A stretch of DNA of 64,000 bases from Neisseria sicca (GTDB lineage Bacteria > Pseudomonadota > Gammaproteobacteria > Burkholderiales > Neisseriaceae): NCBI RefSeq assembly GCF_003044565.1, contig NZ_POXG01000008.1:1-64000 (forward strand), written 5' to 3'. Under the pieces are notes generated by a model. The model was not told where the DNA came from, searched no databases, and worked only from the letters and a program-made list of their open reading frames with translations. The translations under genes and the position numbers were made by a program. Positions 46,288 to 52,988 of this stretch are shown here, in pieces; position 1 is the stretch's first letter, and every line of letters starts with the position of its first letter.

Positions 46288-46641
46288 CTACGGTTTAATA
46301 CAAAGTCCATCATATTGTTTAACATCGGAAATTTTCTGATTTTCATCCAGGTAAATTTCCATGGTACAAAAGGTTATATCTTCTTTTAAAAAGATAGCTG
46401 TGTCATGTTTTGATATTAAAATAATACCATCTGGCTCAGATGACCAATCGAATGGAAAATAAAAAGTTACATTATTAGTAAAAAAAGGACGCAAGTATTC
46501 CTTACTACCATCACTCCTAATTAAGGTAATACTAGTGCGCTTACCTTCATTATAGTAAAAATATGTTACCTTAGGGTGGAGATTTTTATAAAAAAAACAT
46601 AATAAAAAGATACATAAAACCATTAAAATTTTTTTATTCAT
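46288..46641 (-). CDS. Small exported accessory protein
   Basis: 117 aa with an uncleaved or cleaved N-terminal hydrophobic segment (KILMVLCIFLLCFFYKNLH). The rest is beta-rich (VTYFYYNEGKRTSITLIRSD) with two Cys. Its form matches the other immunity-like genes in the array. No family recognised. Confidence 0.5.
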   Translation of the reverse strand: MNKKILMVLCIFLLCFFYKNLHPKVTYFYYNEGKRTSITLIRSDGSKEYLRPFFTNNVTFYFPFDWSSEPDGIILISKHDTAIFLKEDITFCTMEIYLDENQKISDVKQYDGLCIKP

Positions 46642-46664
46642 AATCTATAACTTATTTTTACTTT

Positions 46665-46811
46665 CTAAACAAGTATGCCTTTTTCTTGCATCTGGCAATT
46701 CACAGAGAGATTTTTTATCTCTTCTCCCATCCCCGTTATTCGCCAATACTCAACCAACCCAAATATCAATATAAAGAAACCAAACCATTTCACTATTTTT
46801 TTCTTTTTCAT
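46665..46811 (-). pseudogene. Truncated duplicate of the 45240-45833 immunity gene
   Basis: 48 codons: the first 37 residues are identical to the intact gene (KKKKIVKWFGFFILIFGLVE through GEEIKNLSV), then the sequence diverges and stops at TAG. Only the cytosolic start, membrane helix and a short stub remain. A scar of tandem duplication followed by loss or replacement of the 3' part. Confidence 0.75.
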
Positions 46812-46900
46812 AAACTTTGCCTATTATTTTAAAACTACTTCAATTGGGGATTGAAACAATATTATTTAAGGATAAAAATACCGGCAGATTTCCACCTGCC
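46701..46900 (-). repeat. Duplicated immunity 5' region, broken copy
   Basis: Second copy of 45723-45920, including the upstream untranslated part (similar over about 90 bp). The copies lie about 980 bp apart and enclose the DUF6402-like fragment and the 46288-46641 gene. Confidence 0.75.
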
Positions 46901-46942
46901 TTTTAAGTAATTGAATTATATAAAATAATATAGATTAAAATT

Positions 46943-47377
46943 TTATTTATGGCATAAATTATCAATAAATTTTGCTTCTATCTTATGGAAAATAGATGGG
47001 TTTATAGAAAAGGACTCTGCTTGAACATATAGACCTAAATCGAATATACCTTCTTCATCTAAGTTTAAGTCTAATGGCATTCCTAGCCAAGCCTCATTAT
47101 AGAGATAATAAAAAGACAGTAATTTACCTTGGTCATCATATAAATAGATACCGGAGTTGAGACCGTCTATGCTTAAAAAATTTCCTATACTGTCCAAACA
47201 AACAACAATTTTTTTATTTTCACTTACGCTAAACCTTTCACATTGGTCTCCATTGCTAGGAACTTGATAGCTAGGTAAAGTCTTTTCTTTATAATGGCAA
47301 TATGCGCTATATCTAAAATAAAAATAAGAAAAAATTATAGTTAACAAAATGGTTATTAAAGCAAATTTTTTAAACAT
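46943..47377 (-). CDS. Membrane-anchored accessory protein, probable immunity protein
   Basis: 144 aa: helix FALITILLTIIFSYFYFRYS, then a periplasmic domain with Cys at SAYCHYKEK, DQCERF and VVCLDS, an SGIYLYDDQGKLLSFYYLYN strand pair and a C-terminal KIEAKFIDNLCHK. The ending resembles that of the 45240 protein (RIDAKIIQWLVELFY), hinting at a related family. Confidence 0.55.
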   Translation of the reverse strand: MFKKFALITILLTIIFSYFYFRYSAYCHYKEKTLPSYQVPSNGDQCERFSVSENKKIVVCLDSIGNFLSIDGLNSGIYLYDDQGKLLSFYYLYNEAWLGMPLDLNLDEEGIFDLGLYVQAESFSINPSIFHKIEAKFIDNLCHK

Positions 47378-47429
47378 GATTCCACTTCAAAAGAAGGTCG
47401 TCTGAAAAGGCTCAGATGACCTTTATCAA

Positions 47430-47456
47430 TTTTGGATTTCAACTCAATCTGTACTT
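47430..47456 (-). repeat. Cassette trailer, copy 6
   Basis: TTTTGGATTTCAACTCAATC followed by TGTACTT, next to a degenerate uptake-sequence pair (GGTCGTCTGAAAAGG / CTCAGATGACC at 47396-47421) and 10 bp before the stop at 47467. Confidence 0.5.
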
Positions 47457-47466
47457 ACTCAATACG

Positions 47467-48063
47467 TTAATTAAGAAGAGCTTTCTTCTTATTTAAATAT
47501 TTTTTTATTTCCCTGATATTTTTTAATTTAAATTTCGTTTTTACATCAGAGCCACCATCATATCCTGAAACATTTTTACCTAAAATATGGTCTACAGATA
47601 TAATCTGTAGTTCACTATTTTCTTCATCTTTATAAATTTTATATAAATGAATCGTATAATCTTTACCCTCAGGTTGAGGGTAACAACAAAACTCCTCTGA
47701 AAATAGAATAATAAGCAATGGAGGATGGAGATTATCCTTATACACACTCACTGCTTCCAAGTTGATTTTCCTACTTGGACTATCCTCTTTTCTAAAACTT
47801 TTTAATTCATATTTTTTCCCATTAACCAATATACTGTTATGGATTATTTCTTCTATTCCATCTATTCCGTTGATTTCGTCTATTTCTTCATTATGAATGG
47901 TGATACAGTGTGATGCCGAAAATAAAGCATCATTCGTTTTGAAAAGGCTTAATTTGTAATTCTGATCATCACATGATCCATCACTTTTAATGGGATGAAT
48001 TTCCTGGGCGATGCAAAAGCCGGATGAACAAAACAGGATTATAGATATGATAAAAGATCTCAT
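47467..48063 (-). CDS. Secreted accessory protein, probable immunity protein
   Basis: 198 aa with a cleavable signal peptide (RSFIISIILFCSSGFCIA, then QEIHP). The mature periplasmic protein is acidic with four Cys (DGSCDDQN, SHCITIH, EEFCCYP) and a Lys-rich C-terminus (IREIKKYLNKKKALLN). AT-rich. No family recognised; context suggests immunity. Confidence 0.55.
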   Translation of the reverse strand: MRSFIISIILFCSSGFCIAQEIHPIKSDGSCDDQNYKLSLFKTNDALFSASHCITIHNEEIDEINGIDGIEEIIHNSILVNGKKYELKSFRKEDSPSRKINLEAVSVYKDNLHPPLLIILFSEEFCCYPQPEGKDYTIHLYKIYKDEENSELQIISVDHILGKNVSGYDGGSDVKTKFKLKNIREIKKYLNKKKALLN

Positions 48064-48146
48064 GATGTAACCTTTAAAAAAGAGGGTAAGTAGATTGGTA
48101 AGTAGGTTGGACGTAGAGCAATGACACCTTCAAATCGCTAAAAATA

Positions 48147-48168
48147 TTGGGTTCAGCCCAATCTAGGA
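48147..48168 (-). repeat. Cassette trailer, copy 7
   Basis: ATTGGGTTCAGCCCAATCTA abuts the stop codon of the lipoprotein gene at 48169. Confidence 0.45.
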
Positions 48169-48642
48169 TTACAGTTCTTTTTTAAGCGTTCGTGTATCAA
48201 AGTCGATGACAAAAGGCTTGGATCGATAACCACGATCCATTCCTTCATAGAACACAGCTATACATTTAAATGTATATCTTTTTTGTTTAAATTTTTCCTG
48301 TACGCAATTATGAGATTTTCCGTTACTGCATAATCGTACACTTCCAGTCAAACTATCACTCCGGATATTTTTTATATCACTAGATTCCGAATCAACAAAA
48401 CCCAATAACTTTACAAGATATACTCTTTCGCTGCTTTCGCAATTGGCGTGGTGTAGATTTGTTTTTTTTAAATTATTTATCATTTCCTGTTTTGTATTGA
48501 TAAAATCCATATCAAATACAACTTCATCAAATTCTTTGTTGATCACATAATTTTTAGGTTGCAGTTCATAACCATTAAAAGAAACGATACATGAGGTTAG
48601 AAATAGAACTGTGATAAAAATTAAATATTTACCTTTCGACAC
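48169..48642 (-). CDS. Lipoprotein, probable T6SS immunity protein
   Basis: 157 aa from GTG at 48642 (MSKGKYLIFITVLFLTSCIV), preceded by GAGGAG at a good distance. Lipobox LTSC predicts lipidation at Cys18. The mature part has Cys pairs (HANCESSERV, VRLCSNGKSHNCV, KCIAVFYEG). The start overlaps the end of the effector tail at 48629 by 14 nt, so translation is probably coupled to the vestigial upstream frame. Confidence 0.6.
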   Translation of the reverse strand: MSKGKYLIFITVLFLTSCIVSFNGYELQPKNYVINKEFDEVVFDMDFINTKQEMINNLKKTNLHHANCESSERVYLVKLLGFVDSESSDIKNIRSDSLTGSVRLCSNGKSHNCVQEKFKQKRYTFKCIAVFYEGMDRGYRSKPFVIDFDTRTLKKEL

Positions 48643-48818
48643 TCTTTAACTCCTCTGGATAAGATAGCAAAAGCAGGTTTGTCTGTTTTCGAATAGTTTT
48701 TGCATAAACATCATGTTTATCATGGTTGCGGCTATTGGCTGGGTAATGTTCTTGGGGGTTGGCGGTTTCGATGGCGGCGAAAGAACGGGGTAGGATTAGC
48801 GGTCAGCCATGACGGTTT
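48629..48818 (-). pseudogene. Second vgrG 5' stub joined to an effector tail
   Basis: ATGGCTGACCGCTAATCCTACC aligns with the vgrG start at 44561 but with a stop at codon 5 and about 45 bp deleted. Beyond it CGTTCTTTCGCCGCCATCGA aligns again (RSFAAIETANPQEHYP). The same frame then runs through an effector-like tail (NSRNHDKHDVYAKTIRKQTN, then LLLLSYPEELKSVE) to TAA at 48629, inside the next gene. Same head-plus-tail layout as at 44343. Confidence 0.6.
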
Positions 48819-48948
48819 GGATGGGTTTATGATGAAAGTCTGAATATAAGTCAAAATGACAAGTAGGATAAACAACGGATGATAAGAGGTAAAGATGTTG
48901 TATGGGTGGTTTTGTAAGGGAGGGAGATGAATGGGGCGGGGATGAAAG

Positions 48949-48983
48949 AAGGTCGTCTGAAAGTGGGTTTTCAGACGACCTTT
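48949..48983. terminator. Uptake-sequence pair near the oppDF end
   Basis: AAGGTCGTCTGAAAGTGGG and GTTTTCAGACGACCTTTT; with the adjacent CGTGGGC hairpin it separates the island from the opp genes. Confidence 0.65.
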
Positions 48984-48999
48984 TGGTATCTGTGGGATT

Positions 49000-49021
49000 C
49001 GTGGGCGGAGCCCACGCTACG
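49000..49021. repeat. CGTGGGC short hairpin repeat, copy 1
   Basis: CGTGGGCGGAGCCCACGCTA followed by CG; a 7-bp stem (GTGGGC/GCCCAC) of REP type, with two relatives at 52772 and 52943. Confidence 0.6.
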
Positions 49022-49043
49022 TTGGATTTCAGACGACCTTGGG

Positions 49044-50648
49044 TTAGAGGTCGAAGGCGGCGTTGATGAGGCGTTTGGTGTAGTCTTTCTGCGGGTGGTG
49101 GAAGATTTGGTCTGCGCTGCCGTATTCGACGAGTTCTCCGTGCTGCATGACGGCGACGTTGTCGCTGACGGCGCGGACAACGGAGAGGTCGTGGCTGATG
49201 AAGATGTAGGTCAGTCCGTATTTGGTTTGGAGTCCGCGCAGCAGTTCGACGACTTTGATTTGGACGGAGCGGTCGAGGGCGGAGGTGGGTTCGTCGAGGA
49301 GGATGAACTTGGGCCGCAGGATGAGGGCGCGGGCGATGGCGATGCGTTGGCGTTGTCCGCCTGAGAATTCGTGCGGGTAGCGGTTGAGCGCGTCGGCGGG
49401 CAGGGAGACTTCGTCCAGGACTTTGAGGACGAGTTCGGTGCGCTGGGCTTTGGTCATTTCGGGGCGGTGGACGGTGAGGCCTTCGCCTATGATTTCGCCG
49501 ACGGTGAGGCGGGGGGAGAGTGAGCCGTAGGGGTCTTGGAAGACCATTTGGCGTTCGGCTTTGAGCTGGCGCGCGCGTTCGGGGGTGAGGGCGGCGAGGT
49601 CGCTGTTGTCGAAGTGTATGCTGCCTTGGTAGGGGAGCATTTGCATGATGGCTTTGCCGAGCGTGGATTTGCCGGAACCGGACTCGCCGACGATGCCGAG
49701 GGTTTCGCCTTGGCGGATGGCGAGGCTGATGTTTTTGACGGCGTGGAAGGTTTTGAGGGGTTTGCCGAAGAAGTTGTGTTTGAGGGTGAAGTGGACGTTG
49801 ATGTCGTCGGCACGGATGAGCTCGGGCGGGTTGCCTTCTACGGGGTCTTTCATGCCTTTGGGGACGGAGTGGATGAGTTGGGCGGTGTAGGGGTGGGTCG
49901 GGTTGGCGAAAACTTGTTTGATTTTGCCGCGCTCGACGATTTCTCCGTCTTTCATGACGCAGACGGTTTCGGCGTAGTGTTCTGCGAGTCCGAGGTCGTG
50001 GGTGATGAAGATAATCGCCATGCCCATTTGTTTTTGGAGGTCGTGCAGGAGGTCGAGGATTTCTGCTTGAATGGTTACGTCAAGGGCGGTGGTGGGTTCG
50101 TCGGCGATGAGCAGGGCGGGGTCGTTGAGCAGCGCCATGGCGATCATGATGCGCTGGAGCTGGCCACCTGAGAATTCGTGGGGGTATTGTTTCAGACGAC
50201 GTTCTGCTTCGCGGATGCCGACGCGGTTGAGGAGGTCGAGAATGCGTTCGCGGGCGGTTTTGCGGGTGATGGTTTTGTTGTGGACGCGCAGGGCTTCTGT
50301 GAGCTGGGTACCGATTTTCATGAAGGGATTCAGCGAGGTCATGGGCTCTTGGAAGATGAAGCTGATGCGTCCGCCGCGCAGGCTGCGGAGGGTTTTTTCG
50401 TCTGCATCGAGGATGGATGTGCCGTCGAAGGTGATGCGCGAGTCTTGTCCGTAACGGGTACTATTTTCGGGCAGGAGGCGCATGAGGGACATGGCGGTAA
50501 CGGATTTGCCGGAACCGGATTCGCCGACGAGGGCGAGGGTTTCGCCTTTGGCGACTTGAAAGCTGATGTTGCGCACGGCGTGGACGGTTTTTTCGTGGAG
50601 TTGGAAGCGGATGTCGAGGTTTTCGGCGGTGAGTAATGGGGTGGTCAT
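49044..50648 (-). CDS. Oligopeptide ABC transporter ATPase, fused OppD-OppF
   Basis: 534 aa with two complete ABC cassettes. First: Walker A GESGSGKSV near residue 41, signature FSGGQLQR, Walker B LLIADEPTTALD. Second: GESGSGKST near 320, FSGGQRQRIAIARAL, LLDEPTSALDRS. Each half has the Opp/Dpp C-terminal extension (ANPTHPYTAQL; HHPQKDYTKRL). A single polypeptide of the YejF/GsiA type energises the OppB-OppC pore. Last gene of the locus. Confidence 0.9.
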   Translation of the reverse strand: MTTPLLTAENLDIRFQLHEKTVHAVRNISFQVAKGETLALVGESGSGKSVTAMSLMRLLPENSTRYGQDSRITFDGTSILDADEKTLRSLRGGRISFIFQEPMTSLNPFMKIGTQLTEALRVHNKTITRKTARERILDLLNRVGIREAERRLKQYPHEFSGGQLQRIMIAMALLNDPALLIADEPTTALDVTIQAEILDLLHDLQKQMGMAIIFITHDLGLAEHYAETVCVMKDGEIVERGKIKQVFANPTHPYTAQLIHSVPKGMKDPVEGNPPELIRADDINVHFTLKHNFFGKPLKTFHAVKNISLAIRQGETLGIVGESGSGKSTLGKAIMQMLPYQGSIHFDNSDLAALTPERARQLKAERQMVFQDPYGSLSPRLTVGEIIGEGLTVHRPEMTKAQRTELVLKVLDEVSLPADALNRYPHEFSGGQRQRIAIARALILRPKFILLDEPTSALDRSVQIKVVELLRGLQTKYGLTYIFISHDLSVVRAVSDNVAVMQHGELVEYGSADQIFHHPQKDYTKRLINAAFDL

Positions 50649-50670
50649 GGGTGTGTCCTCGTTGTGTGTG

Positions 50671-51579
50671 TCAGCGGTCTTTGGGGTCGAGTGCGTCGCG
50701 CAGGCCGTCGCCGATGAAGTTGAAGCAGAAGAGGGTGGCGACGAGGAAGAAGCAGGGGACGAGGAGCTGCCATGGGGCGGCTTCCATGGAGGCTGCGCCC
50801 TCTTGGAGCATGGAACCCCAACTGGTTTTGGGTTCTTGTACGCCCAATCCGAGGAAGCTGAGGAAGGATTCGAACATGATCATGCCGGGGACGAGCAGGG
50901 AGGCGTAAACCATGACGACGCCGAGTACGTTGGGGATGATGTGGCGGGTAACGATGCGGCGGCGGGATACGCCTGTGATGCGGGCGGCTTCGACGAATTC
51001 TTTGTGTTTGAGGCTGAGGGTTTGTCCGCGGACGATGCGGGCGACGTCCAGCCATGAGACGAGTCCGATGGCGACGAAGATGAGTAAGAGGTTGCGTCCG
51101 AAGAAGGTGGTCAACAGGATGACGAAAAACATAAACGGAAAGGCGTTGAGGATTTCGAGCAGGCGCATCATGACGGAGTCGAGTTTGCCGCCGAAAAAGC
51201 CTGCGAGTGCGCCGTAGAGCGTGCCGATGACGACGGCGACGAGTGCGCCTGCGATGCCGATGAGCAGGGAAATGCGTCCGCCGGCGGCGGCTCGGGTAAA
51301 GAGGTCGCGTCCGAGCAGGTCGGTGCCGAAGTAGTGGCGGGTGGCGAAGGAAGGCGGGATTTGCATGTTGTCCCAGTCGGTGTGGTCGTAGGTGTAGGCG
51401 CTGACCCAGGGGACGGCGATAACGAAGAGGATAATGGCGGCAAGGATGAAGACGCTGCACAGGGCGGCTTTGTTGTTGCTGAAACGCCGCCATGCGTCCT
51501 GCCACAGGCTGCGTCCGTGTACTTGTGCCTGTTCGGCGGCTTCTGCTATGGCGCGGGAATTTTTCTTGTTGAATAGCAT
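50671..51579 (-). CDS. oppC: Oligopeptide ABC transporter permease OppC
   Basis: 302 aa with an N-terminal OppC-type segment (SLWQDAWRRFSNNKAALCSV) and six membrane helices. The EAA coupling loop is EFVEAARITGVSRRRIVTRH, and FATRHYFGTDLLGRDLFTRA is the usual periplasmic segment. Pairs with OppB. Starts 72 bp after oppB, with an uptake-sequence hairpin in between. Confidence 0.9.
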   Translation of the reverse strand: MLFNKKNSRAIAEAAEQAQVHGRSLWQDAWRRFSNNKAALCSVFILAAIILFVIAVPWVSAYTYDHTDWDNMQIPPSFATRHYFGTDLLGRDLFTRAAAGGRISLLIGIAGALVAVVIGTLYGALAGFFGGKLDSVMMRLLEILNAFPFMFFVILLTTFFGRNLLLIFVAIGLVSWLDVARIVRGQTLSLKHKEFVEAARITGVSRRRIVTRHIIPNVLGVVMVYASLLVPGMIMFESFLSFLGLGVQEPKTSWGSMLQEGAASMEAAPWQLLVPCFFLVATLFCFNFIGDGLRDALDPKDR

Positions 51580-51602
51580 GGTGTTCTCCGTTTTTTGTTC
51601 GG

Positions 51603-51647
51603 GGGTCGTCTGAAAACGGCAAAACCGGTTTTCAGACGACCTTTTTT
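51603..51647. terminator. Uptake-sequence hairpin between oppB and oppC
   Basis: GGTCGTCTGAAAACGG and CCGGTTTTCAGACGACCTTT overlap the gap inside the operon. Its position suggests partial termination, or that oppC is separately transcribed. Confidence 0.55.
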
Positions 51648-51651
51648 GCTT

Positions 51652-52572
51652 TTAATAGCGGATTTTGGGGTCGATCAGGGCGTAGAGGATGTCGAGTATG
51701 GCGTTGAAGACGATGGTCAGTACGCCGACGAGGATGGTCAGCCCCAAGATCATGCCGTAGTCGCGGTTGAGCGCGCCGTTGACGAAGAGTTGTCCGATGC
51801 CGGGCAGACCGAAGACGCTTTCGATGACGATGGCGCCGGTGATGATGCCGACGAAGGCGGGAACGAGATAGGAGAGGATGGGCAGCATGGCGGGACGCAG
51901 GGCGTGGCGCAGGACGATGCTGTTCATTGATAATCCTTTGGCGCGGGCGGTGCGGATGTAGGGGCTGTTCAACACTTCTATCATCGCGCCGCGCGTGATG
52001 CGGGCGAGGCCTGCGACATAGCCGATGGAGAGGGCGGCGACGGGCATGATGAGGCTGGTCAACGAGCCGTCATTCCAGCCGCCGGCGGGCAGCCATTTGA
52101 GGGTGATGGCGAAGATGAAAATCATGATGGGGGCTTTGACGAAGCTGGGGACGACGATGCCGGTCATGGCGGCGGTCATGATGGTGTAGTCCGCCCATGT
52201 GTTGCGCCTGAGTGCGGCGATGGTGCCCATGAGTACGCCCAAAACGGTGGAAACGATGAAGGCGTACACGCCCAGTTCGACGGAGACCGGCAGGGCTTGG
52301 GAGAGCAATTCGTTGACGTTGTAGTCTTTGTATTTGAACGAGGGGCCGAGGTCGCCGTGGGCGAGTTGTTTGAGATAGTTGAAGTATTGCAGGTACATCG
52401 GGTCGTTCAGGTGGTATTTGGCCTCGATGTTGGCCAGTACGGCGGGCGGTACGTTTTTGTCGCCGGTGAAGGGGCTGCCGGGTGCGAGCCGCATCAGGAA
52501 GAATGAGACGGTAATCAGGACCAGCATGGTGGGGATGGCGGAAAGTATGCGGCGGATGATGAATTTCAGCAT
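51652..52572 (-). CDS. oppB: Oligopeptide ABC transporter permease OppB
   Basis: 306 aa. The N-terminal MLKFIIRRILSAIPTMLVLI and RLAPGSPFTGDKNV are typical of OppB; the EAA loop is SPYIRTARAKGLSMNSIVLR, and six membrane helices are visible. Inner-membrane pore for peptides delivered by OppA. Close to full E. coli OppB length. Confidence 0.9.
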   Translation of the reverse strand: MLKFIIRRILSAIPTMLVLITVSFFLMRLAPGSPFTGDKNVPPAVLANIEAKYHLNDPMYLQYFNYLKQLAHGDLGPSFKYKDYNVNELLSQALPVSVELGVYAFIVSTVLGVLMGTIAALRRNTWADYTIMTAAMTGIVVPSFVKAPIMIFIFAITLKWLPAGGWNDGSLTSLIMPVAALSIGYVAGLARITRGAMIEVLNSPYIRTARAKGLSMNSIVLRHALRPAMLPILSYLVPAFVGIITGAIVIESVFGLPGIGQLFVNGALNRDYGMILGLTILVGVLTIVFNAILDILYALIDPKIRY

Positions 52573-52718
52573 ATCGTATCTGCTCGGGGCTTGGTGGGTC
52601 GGAATATGCCTGAATACGGGAAGGCGGTCTGAACGGGTGTTCGGACGCTTGGGATGGTTTCTCTTCTTTGTAGTCAGGCCCTTGGTTTTTGGGTGTGCGG
52701 GCTTTTGCTTTTATGTAT

Positions 52719-52965
52719 GGTCGTCTGAAACGGGATTTTGGGTTTCAGACGACCTTTTTGCTGATGCTTTTCGTGGGCAAAGCCCACGCTACGGCTTTTA
52801 TGGTTGTCTGAACACTTTGGATGGGGTTTCGGACGGTTTTTTTATTGTGGCGGTTGCGGGTGGCAGCCTGCGTTTTATGTTTGTTTCGGAGGTCGTCTGA
52901 AACGGGATTTGGGGTTTCAGACGACCTTTTGCTGGTGTTTTTCGTGGGCAGAGCCCACGCTACGG
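52719..52965. repeat. Tandem composite repeats: uptake pair plus CGTGGGC hairpin
   Basis: Two units of about 75 bp (52719-52794 and 52891-52965), each made of GGTCGTCTGAAACGGGATTT, an inverted uptake sequence, a short spacer and CGTGGGCAAAGCCCACGCTA or its G variant. The 416-bp oppB-pepP gap (52573-52988) contains these and no gene. Confidence 0.7.
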
Positions 52966-52988
52966 CCGTTTTCAGACGACCTTTGCGG

